Assembly (NCBI RefSeq): GCF_937616625.2
Contig: NC_065576.1
Coordinates: 1,304,501 to 1,368,500 of the forward strand
Direction of reading: 5' to 3'
Length of the DNA: 64,000 nt
Origin: Mercurialis annua
Taxonomy: Eukaryota > Streptophyta > Magnoliopsida > Malpighiales > Euphorbiaceae
Positions within the stretch are counted from its first letter, which is position 1. Each line of letters opens with the position of its first letter. Positions 11,870 to 23,575 of this stretch are shown one piece after another. A program made the translations under genes and the position numbers. The notes under the pieces were generated by a model. That model worked only from the letters and a program-made list of their open reading frames with translations, was not told the origin of the DNA and searched no databases.

Positions 11870-14400
11870 ATGTTTTTGACGATACTTGTAATAATGACGA
11901 CTATAAATTTATCATTTGTGATATGGTGCGATGGTAGAATTGTAAACTTTTCCTGTAGAGTAGAATACAATTACGGTCGTCGAGTGAAAATGTCACTAAG
12001 TGAAAAGATGAATTTTGAAGAATTGGTGAATATATGTAAAAGGGCAGTTTCTACTAAGTGCAAAGTCGAAATTACAAAAAAATTCTTGCGGCTACCTAAC
12101 ATTGTACAGGGTCAAATATGCCCACACTCGCTGTTTGCAGTGGAGAATATTAACACGTATTTGAAATGCTAAACGAGGCGTAGCGACATTTCACTAAATC
12201 AGTTCGGTTTAAGTAATTCTAGTGAGCCAAAGAACAACAATGACGAAGAGGAAGAAGATGACTTCTATGGGGGTGGCGAAGAGGATGTCGGGGACATCGA
12301 CATTGGTGAAGAAGCGGCGGATTTAGGAGAAAGTACACGGTACCACTCGTAACTCCCTGACCACGTTAAACGTGTAGATGTCGACGACTTTATAGTTGAC
12401 TTGAACTCGTGGTCTGCCCTGAACCTTGTGTGACGGCCTGGGATGGAGTTTGAAGTTGGGATGATCTTCACAAACCGTTTGGCTGTTCAGACATGTGCGA
12501 CTTCTTATTCAATGGTTGTGAGAAGGGAGCACAAGAGTTAACGGATTACCAACACGACAATTGTGATGGTTTGTAAGCACGACGACATATGCAAATGGTG
12601 GTTGTGCACCACCCTGCTATAAATAACCAATACATGGATGTTGATAAAATATAAAGCGCCACACACGTGCAATTAGTTGGTGGCAGGTCCTGACCATCGA
12701 AATTTTTGGGCTAATCAAATTGCCAATATATCAGAACTCAAGTGATGGAGGAGCGTGATATACGGATCAAGACGCTCATTGCTGGAATTTTTGAAACATT
12801 TGGAGCAAGGACTCCATATAAAAGAACTTATTATGCCAAGAAGAAGGCAATCTATAGCATTTACAGGGATTGGGATGCATCTTTTGCACAGATTTGCAAG
12901 TTAATGGGTAATATGGTTCGGTTAAATTATGGATCATTTTGGCATGCATAAGGTACAAATTTAATCGCAAAGGTTCAGGAATTTTTGTTAAGAACAAGTA
13001 AATTAAGCACTGGAAGTAATAATTTTCAACTTGTAATACACATGCACTGAAGTTTACATAAATGGGATGTTTCACACGTATGTCAGAATGTTACGTAGAA
13101 TGTTATGGACTTTCTACCTGATGGTTGCAGGATTCCCTTATTGCAAGTTTGTTATGTTCGTCGACGCCACTCATTTGTATGGAAACTACAAAATGACCAT
13201 GTTGATATCGTCGGCAATAGGTGCAACAACCACATAATATCGCTAGCGTTTGCACTTGTTGAATCTGAAAGCGCTGAAAGTTATGAATATTTTTTGGAAC
13301 ATCTCCGACAGTAGGTTATTCTTGATCGGAAGGTGGCCATTATTTCAGATCGCGTCGGTGGAATAGTGGCAGTTTTGAAGCGTCCGGAGTGGGCCGGAGT
13401 TGCTCACAAATTCTGCTTCAAGCATCTAGTGAGTAATTTCCATACTCTCATTAAGAGTAAGAGTATGAAAAAGCTGGCAAAGAAAGCAGGCATCATTCCC
13501 GTTTATAGTGTGGTGCTTGTGAATTGAGAAAATATGGATGCACAAAATTTCCTTGTGGTCAAATTATGTGTAGGGCAGACGTATCAAAAGAATAAATACA
13601 AACAATACATGCACATCATCGAAATCAAATTGCCTGAGGGGTATGCATATTTAAATGATCCATGCCTTCTAACGAAAGACTAGTGGACAATGTCATATGA
13701 AAAAAAAGGACCATGACACAATGTGATGACAACAAATTACCGCCGAGTCCATTAATGCGATGAAGAATATCAGGGGGCTTCCTATCACAGAAATGATTGA
13801 GGCTATTTTTGATAAGCTTTCCGATATTTTTATCAAGCGCTGGACGATGTATCAATTATTAATTGATACCAACATTCATTACACTCCAATATGCATCTAA
13901 TAAAAGGGGAGGACAAGGCTTATTTCCATGTTAGCAAGACGTATGACCGTACTATGATGACTTGGAAAGTGAAAACTAGGAGAAACCAAACAACCGCAAG
14001 AGGAGGAAATGCCCATACGGTAAATCTCCAACAAAGAAAATGCACATGTGGTAAATTCCATCAATTTAAGTTTCCCTATTCTCATGCTATGGTCGTGTGT
14101 GCGAAAGAGAAGTTGGACCCTCGTGATTTCATTAGTTAGCACTACCAAACCAAGTTTGAAATCCAATATTGGAACACCCCTTTTATTCCATTATGTGACT
14201 GCGCGTACTGGATAGTCCCTGAGGTACCGTACTTCATTCCAGACCGTGCCTGAATTAGAAGAAGGGGCGACCGGTTAATCAGCGCTTCAGGAATGAGATG
14301 GATCAGCAATTGAAGGAAGATCCATGTCCTAACTAGTGTAGTAGACGTTGTAACAATGACCATAATGCACATGTTTGTTCCAAGTTAACCAGAAACCAAT
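11870..14400 (+). pseudogene. Decayed Mutator-like (MULE/MuDR) transposase
   Basis: Pieces of one transposase appear in order on the + strand but in shifting frames with stops. The N-terminal segment 11870-12172 (DGRIVNF...YGRRVKM) is followed by an acidic linker at 12185-12345 (EEEEDDFYGG), a GMEFEVGMIF-type segment near 12440, and a segment at 12742-12951. The MULE catalytic core is at about 13130-13480: FVDATHLYGNY (first Asp) is read in one frame, NNHIISLAFALVE in another, and ISDR...CFKHL (second Asp and the C/H motif) downstream. The C-terminal SWIM zinc finger at 13990-14139 reads CTCGKFHQF..PYSHAMVVC. At least three frameshifts and several stops rule out a functional product. I saw no terminal inverted repeats by eye. 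It lies immediately upstream of the plant-mobile-domain gene, an association known for some MULEs. Confidence 0.88.
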
Positions 14401-14645
14401 ATGATTAGAAACCACTATATTGTGTAATAAATTGGAATTGCTTGTGTTTGTTATTGTATTTTTTTTATAATTTTTATGTGTGAATGAGATTTTAATTATT
14501 ATGTCATATTATGAATTAATTATGACGTCATATTAATTATTAAGTTTGAAATCAGTTCATCTGTTGTTAATTTTGTAAACTTTATAGTTGCTGTGTTGAT
14601 TTCTGTTTGTGGCTCCTAAATTAATACTCCTTTTTTATTGCAGTT

Positions 14646-17024
14646 ATGGCTGCCCCCCATGACTACTACTCTCCTGGACCACATGTGCCCGATGTTCTGC
14701 ATATGCAGGACGATCACAGATCCTCGGTTATTTGGGATAACCAGGTAAGCAACTCAATATTATTATTTGCACACTTTGTTCATTAATGCACTTAGACTAA
14801 AATTTCTTTATTTTAGGACGACAACATTGCCTTGGGGTCGCGTTCGAGCGCCGGATTATCCGCTTTTGACACGATAGATCATCGCATCCGGGCCGGCATC
14901 ATACAGACGGGCCTTTCTGGTTTCATCGAAATGCGGCAGCTTCCGGTGGACATGTCCCTGGTGACTGCCCTTGTTGAGAGGTGGAGGCCAGAGACGCATA
15001 CATTTATGTTTCCAGAGGGGGAGTGTACGATCACGTTGCAGGACGTGGCCATCTTGACGGGGCTCCCCATAGATGGGTTGGCAGTGACCGGACCTCGTAT
15101 AGTTGATTGGAACACTATAGCTGTTCCCCTTTTAGGCAGAGCGCTTCAGGCTAGCCATTCACCAGGTTCATCGTGGGTCGGCACTGGGTGGTTATATGCC
15201 GAGTTCGCTCAGTTTCTGTATTTGCCGGAGCATGCTACTGAGGTGGAGATTGGGTGGGCTGTCCGAGCTTACCTTTGGGCTGCTCTACAGGGTTTGTGCT
15301 TCACGGATTTGAACAGTGGCCACTTAGGCTTGAGGATTCTACCGCAGCTGGCAGATTTAGGGGGTTTACGCGACATCAGTTGGGGATCGGCGGTTCTAGC
15401 CCACCTATACCACGAGTTGTGCATCGCTTCCATGACATCCCAACACAGAATTAACATTGGGGGCGCCACGTGGATTCTGCAGCTCTGGGCATTCGAGCGT
15501 CTGACACCATTGCGTCCTCGTTTGATCGACGCTCATATTGCACCACATTTACCTTTGGGTGACAGGTATATATTTACAATAAACAGTTTTATTTTACTTG
15601 TAATATAATTGAACAATCAATATGTTAATAATGTTTCACCTTTGTAGATGGGCGGGCCCTAGGGATCGTCGGAGGGTCCCTAGACACGATTTGCGTAGCA
15701 TCAGAGTACTACTGGATGGTCTGCGTTACGAGGATGTAAGTATTCTTGCAATTTCAATTCAAGTTTACAAAAAAAATTTAACAATTTTATTAATTTACGT
15801 GCGCAGATCGAGTGGCAGCCATACTCTGACGTTATTGTCAGATCCATCCCTCAGCAGTACTTGGCGGGGGCACGCCTTTGGCGTGCGCGAGTGCCACTGA
15901 TTTACTATCATATTGTCGAGTGGCACCAGTCGGATAGGGTGCTTCAGCAGTTTGGATTAATTCAGCCTATTCCTTTGCCAGCCATGCAGGATCATCGCCT
16001 TCACAACATCCGCTATCGGGGATGCAACAACTTTTTAGAGCTACTCCTATATTATGTCATGATTTGGAACAACAGGGAGTCATTTGTCGTTGAGGGTCAC
16101 CAGCTACAGCGTCCACCACACTACCATTCACAGTACATGGAGTGGTATCGGAGCCGTAGTCGGAGATGGATTACCCATCAGGGTGCAGAGACCGGTTCTA
16201 GTGTAAGTAAACTTGTTAATGTTAATTTTCATTTTTAATTTGTCTTAATAATATGATCACTGACGATTTCTTTTCACTCTTAACAGCGTGATACGATGGA
16301 GATGATTCGCTTGCAGGCAGAGGCGGGTTCCAGGATTAGGACTGCTGCACGTAGTTTGCAGTTGGCTAGCAGAGAGGAGCGGAGGGACGTCACATTGCCC
16401 GCACCCGAACCAACAGTCCCGCCATTCATACTACCTGACATCCCTCCCGCTACGATTGATTTGGATGCCATCCAAGGACGCCGTAGACAGCGACCTAGAG
16501 CTCGCGAGCAACCCCGTCCACGGCCAGCGGACCCTATCCCGCCACCGGTCTACTTTCACGTGGATGTCGCTGAGACCTGGGATAGACATCGGGAGTACTA
16601 CAGGCCCACACAGTATTGCGGGACAACCTCTGAGGCTCCATCGCAGTCTCTGTCGCCCCAGACTTCACCATCACAAGTTAGACTTATTTTAGTATATAAT
16701 TTAATTTGTAACCTCGTATTTTAGTATATAATCTAATAAATGTTGCTTTTATGCTCTTTGTCTCAGGGGCCCCGGGCTTCATCGTTTCAGGTGTCACCAA
16801 CGTCTATGCCGTTTTTTAACTCGTCTTATGGAAAAATGGCATATACGACTCCCCTAGCCACGCCGCCGCACTTTAGCCAGCCTACATCACCAACTCAGTC
16901 AGATCAGTATCAGCGTCCACCGCCACCGACATTTCCGGCGCAATCTGATCAATATTACTATCCCTCGTCGCCTCGGTTCGATCAGCCGTCGACATCACAT
17001 GAACGACCCTCTTCTTCCCCATAG
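14646..17024 (+). CDS. Plant mobile domain (PMD, MAIN-like) protein, transposon-associated
   Basis: Six exons by frame and splice consensus: 14646-14744, 14817-15565, 15648-15735, 15807-16202, 16287-16676 and 16767-17024, giving 659 residues with consistent phases. The first half carries the aminotransferase-like plant mobile domain, recognised by PETHTFMFPEGECTITLQDV and AILTGLPIDG, then RWAGPRDRRR and IEWQPYSDV..., as in proteins labelled serine/threonine-protein phosphatase 7 long form homologs. The C-terminal part is Pro/Gln/Ser-rich with repeated SDQYQRPP-like units and looks disordered. PMD proteins occur both as host genes (MAIN/MAIL, tied to silencing) and inside Gypsy and MULE elements. 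Here the position about 250 bp after a dead MULE transposase favours transposon origin. The TAG at 17022-17024 may be a late nonsense change: related-looking sequence continues to about 17343 with one frameshift and another stop. It is more GC-rich than its surroundings. Confidence 0.8.
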
Positions 17025-17343
17025 GATCAGGATCTGCATTTCTCTGTTACAGAGCATTGGTTGTACAGTCCAGACCCTACCTGTAAGGCGTTTGACATGT
17101 TTCAGTCGCGGGCTTTTGGTATCGCACCTCCGTCCTTTGCACTCCTCCCAGAAAACTCCTCACAGGATATGCCTGGTACTGCACCAGCTCTATTTGTCGA
17201 CCAGCCAGACCATGATGAGGCTTGAGGGCCCTACATATGGCAGATAGTATCGCACAATGACTGAGAGCATGTACAAGCGACAACAGAACCAGAGTTACAA
17301 TATGAGGCTGCAAATGCGGAGGACCAGACGCTATCAGGATTAG
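17025..17343 (+). pseudogene. Decayed 3' extension of the plant-mobile-domain gene
   Basis: After the TAG at 17022 the same frame stays open for about 66 codons (DQDLHFSVTEHW... to DHDEA) before TGA. A neighbouring frame then gives LEGPTYGR, a stop, and YRTMTESMYKRQQ... ending at TAG 17341-17343. The composition (basic, Gln/Arg-rich) fits the usual tail of transposon PMD proteins. The original gene probably ended at 17343 and has since gained two stops and one frameshift. Confidence 0.55.
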
Positions 17344-20243
17344 TTGTATTGTATTTCATATTTTTTTGTTGTACAATATTTTAATTAATGAAAAAAATTA
17401 CAATTATTTTTTATTATTGTTTTTTGCCTATTAAAATACTGTAAAATTTGCATTTAAAATTCAATTTATATATTACTTTCACATTATTTATAAAAATAGC
17501 GAAAACAACAACTATTTAAAACAGGGGGAATGTATTTTTAATTTTTAAAATTATTAATTAAATATATTAATTGTTTTCATAATTTTTGAATAAAATAGTA
17601 AAAACAATAACTATTTCATAACGGAGGATAAACGCTATAACTTTAAAAAAAATTGGTCTCATTATTGTGTTTGAGTATGATAGGTTAAACGTATTGAAAT
17701 CGATGAGTTCCCGATTCAATTTGAGCATTGACGCTGAAAGCACATTGACATACATGAGAATTTGACCCTGCTTCGCTATTTAATAATTTTGTTGTAGTTA
17801 GACACTTCTAACGAGTTTGTGTTCTCATAAGAAATAATGTAGACATCCTAAACTTCTCAGGTGTCAAGAACCAACTCATTTGGAGGTTTCTACATCGAGT
17901 TATAAAATTTTGAAGTTAGTGGTTTTGCAGTAGAAAATTAACTCACGTCTCGATCATGAACATGCATCAAAAAGAGCAGAAGCTCTTGGAGGGGTTGGTC
18001 TCAATCGAGACATGAAGTAAATGTGCATTTCAGATTCAAATTGAAAGAAATGAGACTTCAGGCCTCATTCTCATCATTCTCTCATCCTCGTAGCTTCGAC
18101 ACCTGGACCTATAGTGCACTCTATTACGCGTTGCGACACCATGCACTTGCGATAAATGACCAACAATCAACAAACCTTAAGTTATCTAGTAATATACAAC
18201 TTGAGACTCTCTCCTTTTAGGTCATGGACAAATTGAACCATGAGGCCACCCAAAGGTGGAGGCTTGAGACCGTGGTGACGGCGGCGCCCGTAAAGGAGGT
18301 GGAATATTCGGCGGCGGACGTGGAGGTCGCGAGGGTGGAGGCGGCGTTTCCACTTCTGAGGAGCGACGACGAGCCTAAACCAACAACCGCGGCCGTTCTT
18401 CCTTTGACCTTCATCCACCACCATCAGCAGTGGCACCACTAATGGAGGTGGCGGTTGTTCTGCTTTTCCGATGGAGGTGGCGGCTGTCCTACAATGATCT
18501 TGTGTTTTTCATGTAATTTTTTTGTGATTTTAGTTGTTGTCTGATTTGATGGTTGTGGAGGATAGTGGTTGTCGATGGTGGTCCGGTTTTGGCGCTGTAC
18601 TCTTGATTTTTAATTTCATTATCTTTTAAACTTTATTTTAGTAAAAACATATAAATTTCAATTAATATCTTTTATAATTGCATCTATATCCAACTATAGA
18701 ATAAAAATTAGCGTTTGTATCATTATAAGTAGTTTAATCCACAGTGGGTGTAATAGAAGGTATAATAGCCCACCATTACACCCACCATTACACTTTATCC
18801 CATAATGGGAGAAAGTGTAAGGTTTATTAGTTTAGAACGGTTTCATGATAGAAAATTGTATCATAGAGTTTAGTAGGTCCCATTTAATAGATAATAGTCA
18901 ATCTTAACAAATATTGTGGGACCAATATATTATAGTTTATAAGATCTAATCTATAGTGAGAAAAAGTGTAATATAAGAGGGTGTAATAGAATAATGACTT
19001 GGCAAACTATTGCACTCATTTTGGTGTAAACCATTGTGGATGTTCTAATAGAAAAACCAAATATGGCGGTCCTCAAATGTGTGTGAGAAACTCCCATGGA
19101 TTTCATATAACCGGAACTCAAATAAATAAATGGTGAAAAAGGAGAGTTTTATTCCGTATAATGATTGTGTCACGTTGTTTTTACAATAAATTAATAATTT
19201 GTGATAGGAAATTTGCAATTATCATTTATTTTTTATTATTAAATATTAACACATGATTAATGTTTCACTGGTTTATTGCATGAATAATGTGGCACAACAA
19301 TCGTGTTGTATAATTATCCAGAGAAAAGAAACAAGAAAAAAATATAAAGTAATTAAAATTTGTAATTGATGATTGAGTCGTAAATTAGAACTTTTTTCTT
19401 CAATTACACTCTAACGTTGTAAAACGGCCACTTATACCCTATTTTGCATGTTTGACTTTCAATTATACCCCAAAATAAAAATTTCGGACAATTTTACTAC
19501 TTTAAAAATGAAAACATTCAAAACAACTACATAGAAGGTAGTATCATATTCTTTTATATTTTAAAAAATATAAATAAATCCTTTATCTTTAAAACATTCA
19601 AATAAGTCTTAAAATAAAAAATTAATTTGATATATAATTAAATTTTTAAATTTTATTAAAAAATTAATAAATAAAAAAATTAATTTCTATTAAAACCGCT
19701 TCCAACCCCATCACTGTCCACCGTACTCTTCTGATTTACGAACCCGACGCCGTCCACTGGAGAAATTAGCAGCTTGTATTAAAGTAGCAGTAATAATTTT
19801 ATTTAGTATTGTATTCTAGTTTTACTAATCAAATAAAAAATAAATTCTTATTTGTAATAGTTTATGTGAAATAAATCATACAAAATAAGAAGAAACTAAA
19901 TTTATCAATTGAGAGTTTTTCTTTTAAGAAATATCAGCGCGAGCTTATTCGAAGTGTTTTAAAAATATTAAGGGCTTGAAAGATAAATAAAATAATAGAA
20001 CAATTTAAGTGCATTTATAATAAAAATTTCAAGGATTTTTTTTGTATCTTAATGCCCTTTTAGATTAAGATATTTAAGACTTTAAAGTGATCTTAACTAC
20101 CTAACTAGGTCATATTAGTTAACGCTACATTAAAAAGAAAATATGAACATTATTAACACTATATAGCCTTGATCCAAACATAAAATAAAATTGCAGCGCT
20201 AGTCTCTGGCGGCAACAACACCACCTCCACCGGCGCTACCAAG
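17344..20243. other. Intergenic region between the PMD gene and the F-box pair
   Basis: Mostly A+T-rich. It contains a MITE-like element (18737-19041) and a GC-rich island (18217-18480) whose reading GGGIFGGGRGGREGGGG after an ATGAGGCCACCCAAAGG start resembles the Gly/Arg-rich N-terminus of fibrillarin, though it is interrupted by stops. No intact gene is supported. The likely promoter of the first F-box gene occupies the last few hundred bases. Confidence 0.5.
18737..19041. mobile_element. Short MITE with ATCCACA(G/A)TGG termini
   Basis: The left end ATCCACAGTGG (18737-18747) is the near-perfect reverse complement of the right end CCATTGTGGAT (19031-19041). The interior, about 280 bases, repeats GTGTAAT/ATTACAC motifs in both orientations, mainly near the ends, and codes for nothing. 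No clear target duplication was found, so the superfamily is left open. Confidence 0.55.
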
Positions 20244-21369
20244 ATGAAGGAGATGGAAGAAAATAGCAGGAGGCCATATATACCAAACGATGTACTACTC
20301 AACATATTGTCGAGAGTACCTGCCATGCCATTGCTTCGTTTTAAATCGGTGAGTCGCGACTGGTATTCGTTGATTTCGAGTGAAGAGTTTCGTCATCGAC
20401 ATCTTAACCATCACGCTAAATGCCCCAATGATCAGAAATACGGAACCATCCAAATCGGGAACACACACCTTGCATCCGTCCATGTCTCTTCGCATTATGA
20501 GCATTGCTGATGATAATCATAAACTTGTAGAGATTGAAAAAGTTCACGGCCGTGAACTAGACTTTGGATATCATGTGTATCCTCAGCTGTTTGGTTCCGT
20601 TAATGGTTTATTACTAATAAGTCTTTCAATATCGTTGCGAGATTTTATAGTGTGGAATCCAACTACCGGAGAGTTCAGAAAAATCGACAGAAAAATCTCG
20701 AAAGAGTCCAAATACGAGGTAATGTATATGGCTGGAATTGGCTACAGCAGCTCGAATGGCGACCATTATAAAATTGTGGTAGCAGAATCGTGTCGTTTAC
20801 AAAATAATTCAATTGAAGTTGAAATTTATGACCTGAAGAAATCCTCATGGAAGACAAAAAAATGTGATTTCCCTTACAAGTTTTTATCATTATCATTTGA
20901 CACACCAGGTATTACCCTCGCAAACGGAATCCCAAATTGGCATTTTAAAAGGATGAATAATGATCGAAGTGTGATTTTATCTTTCGATATGGTAGACGAA
21001 ATATTCAAAGAAATTGATCTACCAGAATATATATTTGATTTTAAATTTATGTCTGCTTTGGAGGGATGTCTTTGTATAGGGATCAGAAATTATATTTCCG
21101 ATCCATTATGTGTGTGGAAGATGAGTGAATATGGAAGAAGGAAATCTTGGATTAAATTAGAAGTTGTTTTCTATGGTAAATTTAGGGATGATATATATAT
21201 TATGCCACTTGGATTTCTTGGGAAGGGTCAAGTTATAATGAATTATGCTAGAGCAAGCATAGTTACAGTCGATGTTACTCAACCAGGATATAAGTTTATT
21301 ATGCAGTCAAAGCATGATAATAATTATACTGTAGCTGCATTTGTCGAAACTCTTGTATGCCCTAATTAA
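20244..21369 (+). pseudogene. F-box protein gene (FBA type) broken by a 2-bp loss
   Basis: The first frame (20244-20510) has a good F-box: YIPNDVLLNILSRVPAMPLLRFKSVSRDWYSLISS. It is then lost at GGGAACACACACC (20457-20469). The intact sister gene at 21759 reads GGGAACACGCACACC at the same place, two bases more, inside a CA-rich run. After the shift the second frame carries on (TLHPSMSLRI...) to the stop at 21369 with the whole F-box-associated domain (GSVNGLLL, WNPTTGEFRKI, GIGYSSSNGDHYKIV, SWKTKKCDFPY). The protein would otherwise be about 370 residues and a substrate receptor of an SCF ubiquitin ligase. Apart from this one lesion the frame is open, so the break looks recent. A sequencing error is possible but less likely, because the neighbour shows the longer run. 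Confidence 0.85.
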
Positions 21370-21758
21370 TTATATATATCAGATTTTATTCTCCTTTATG
21401 AATTTCTTTATATTCGGATTTTCGACAATGGTTATAAGAAATAGTTTGATTTAAAAATGAAGTTTATTTTTCCATGTTTGTAACAATTTAAGAACAATTT
21501 CTAAATTTGATATAGAAAGGTTCAGCTTTTCATTTTTCGCATTTTCTAGCTACACTGTTTTTTTTTTTCATCAAACAATGTTGTTTTTTCGCTTTTTAAT
21601 AAACAAAACAACTTATTTACTAGAGTTATTATAGTCCAACCAAAGTTGCAACACCTACTTAGAATTAGTATTTGATTCAATCTCAATTATTATAGTCCAA
21701 CCAAAATTCAAATTCGTCTTTTATTTAAAGAGCAGCATGAGATTATAGAGTTAGAAAT
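21370..21758. other. Short spacer between tandem F-box copies
   Basis: 389 bases of A+T-rich sequence with a near-repeat of TTATAGTCCAACCAAA at 21628 and 21690. It should contain the 3' end of the first copy and the promoter of the second. No gene is seen. Confidence 0.5.
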
Positions 21759-22928
21759 ATGGAGATTTATAACAATATTATGACTTTATTATGTAAAGTG
21801 TTCAAGCAGAAAGAAAATAACATTCGACATGATTTACTAGTCGAAATTCTGCGTAGACTACCTGTTAAGTCGTTAGTTCGCTTTAAAGCAGTGCATAGCC
21901 ATTGGTTTTCTTTGATTTCGAGTCCGCAGTTTTGTCATCAACATCTTCAATATCAACGGCCCGATCAGAAGTACGGAACCATCCAAGTCGGGAACACGCA
22001 CACCTTGCATCCATCCCTTTCTCTTCGCGTTATCGACACTGTTGATTATGATCATCAGCTTGTAGAGATTCAAAAGGCTTTTGGTAGTTGGGAGGTTTTT
22101 GGAAATTACGCGTACCCTATGCTACTTGGTTCCTGCAATGGTTTACTATTAACAAGTTTTTCATTGTACTTGGAGGATTTTATATTGTGGAATCCAACAA
22201 TCAGAGAGTATAGAAATATTAATAGAAAGATCCCCGTTGGGCCGAAATTTGGCACAAAGTTTATGGCTGGACTTGGCTACGATAACTTGAGCTACAATTA
22301 CAAAATTGTGGCAGCAGAGTCCCGTAATTTGCCGCAGAAAACATCAATCGAATTTGATATTTATGATCTGAGGAAGTCTTCTTGGAAAACAAGAAATTGT
22401 CATTTTCCCTACAAGTTCAAATCACTTACCACACCGGCTATTACTCTCGCAAATGGAATCCCGCATTGGCATTTTAAAAGGATGGCCAATGACCAAAGTG
22501 TGATATTATGTTTTGATTTGGTAGAGGAGATTTTCAAAGAGGTTCCTCTTCCTGATAATATACTTGACTTTAAATTTATGTCTGCTGTAGATGGTTATCT
22601 TTGTATAGGGATAAGAAATTTGCCAATGGGTCCATTACATGTGTGGAAAATGAGAGAATACGGAACGAAGAAATCTTGGTATGCATTAAAGATTTCTTTT
22701 CCTAATAAATTCAGATGTTTTAGCTACTTGATGCCCCTTGGATTTCTCGAGAAGGGTCAAGTTGTAATGAGTTTAGATACAGTAGGGATAGCTATATTTG
22801 GTGTTGCTACGCAACAATATAAGTTTGTTTTGAAGTCGGACCGTAATTATCATGACACAGTAGTTGCATATAACCAGACTCTTGTATCTCCTAATATTGG
22901 GCATTTTTTTTATAGAAATAAACTTTAA
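21759..22928 (+). CDS. F-box protein with F-box-associated domain (SCF substrate receptor)
   Basis: A single intact exon of 389 codons. An N-terminal F-box (residues ~24-65: RHDLLVEILRRLPVKSLVRF, then WFSLISSPQFC) would bind a SKP1/ASK adaptor. A C-terminal type 1 F-box-associated (FBA) region follows: LGSCNGLLLTSF, LWNPTIREYRNI, GLGYDNLSYNYKIV, SSWKTRNCHFPYKF, GIPHWHF, MPLGFLEKGQVVM, the usual spacing for F-box/kelch-repeat At3g06240-like proteins. Such proteins choose targets for ubiquitination by SCF complexes; the substrate is unknown. It is the direct tandem copy of the broken gene ending 390 bases upstream and the only intact member here. ATG 21780 is a possible later start. Confidence 0.9.
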   Translation: MEIYNNIMTLLCKVFKQKENNIRHDLLVEILRRLPVKSLVRFKAVHSHWFSLISSPQFCHQHLQYQRPDQKYGTIQVGNTHTLHPSLSLRVIDTVDYDHQLVEIQKAFGSWEVFGNYAYPMLLGSCNGLLLTSFSLYLEDFILWNPTIREYRNINRKIPVGPKFGTKFMAGLGYDNLSYNYKIVAAESRNLPQKTSIEFDIYDLRKSSWKTRNCHFPYKFKSLTTPAITLANGIPHWHFKRMANDQSVILCFDLVEEIFKEVPLPDNILDFKFMSAVDGYLCIGIRNLPMGPLHVWKMREYGTKKSWYALKISFPNKFRCFSYLMPLGFLEKGQVVMSLDTVGIAIFGVATQQYKFVLKSDRNYHDTVVAYNQTLVSPNIGHFFYRNKL

Positions 22929-23299
22929 ATGTCAACTAGTAGTTGGCTTTCAGGACTTTCAGCTTCCTGAGGTTAAAAATTGGAATTTCTTTAACCCTGA
23001 AATATTGGCATTTAAGAATTTATTATTGGAGTGAATCGGAAGGAGCTATTTTCTATTTAAATGCAGCCTAAAACAATCTTGTACATGTTTTTTGTTAACC
23101 ATGTAACAATCTCATGGAAGAACTTCATCCACCACTCTTGTAAAAACAATGAGGTCAAGGGAAACAAAACGCTATGCAACCTCGAATTCATTGGACACAC
23201 AGAATTCACCCAAACAACCATGGACACTGTGGAAAAGGTGGGCGTTGAATCGATTCTTCTAGGGAATGACTCTGGTGATAATAATTGCTAGCTAGGGTA
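22929..23299. other. Spacer downstream of the F-box gene
   Basis: The 76-codon frame at 23061-23291 has normal codon composition but no motif I recognise. It leads directly into the gene remnant at 23300, so it may be part of that decayed gene. Confidence 0.35.
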
Positions 23300-23575
23300 C
23301 TACTGAGGCAGAGCACACAATGCTGGATAGGAGCAGTGTAATCGGCAGGAAGGCCAACGGGACTGCCCATAGTGGTGCTCTACGTTATGCACTTCATCTC
23401 CGTATGATATGCCCTTCACCTTTAGGTCAGTTCAAAGATGTAAACTGATCCTACATCTATACCTGAAAAGAACCCTTCAGATGTGGACCGCGGCCGCGGG
23501 TTCTATTTATATGATGATTTGAGGTTAGTGCTCTCTCAATGACATTCAGACGCTGATGAAGGCAAGGTACGTGAT
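23300..23575 (+). pseudogene. Remnant of an unrecognised conserved plant gene
   Basis: Two blocks read like protein-coding sequence separated by stops: DRSSVIGRKANGTAHSGALR followed by YALHLRMICPSP at 23320-23440, and VDRGRGFYLYDDLRLVLSQ, a stop, then HSDADEGK at 23488-23567. The patterns ALRYALHLR and FYLY-DLR...HSDADEGK recall a plant family of unknown function whose name I cannot give with confidence. Stops after both blocks and the missing flanks indicate a decayed fragment. GC content is locally high, with a GCGGCCGC run at 23492. Confidence 0.4.

Noticed and set aside
18224..18442. 72-codon frame (+) and 85-codon frame (-) in the GC-rich island
   Set aside because: Both are open only because GC-rich DNA has few stops; neither has a domain. 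The third frame, with Gly/Arg repeats, is reported as a weak finding instead.
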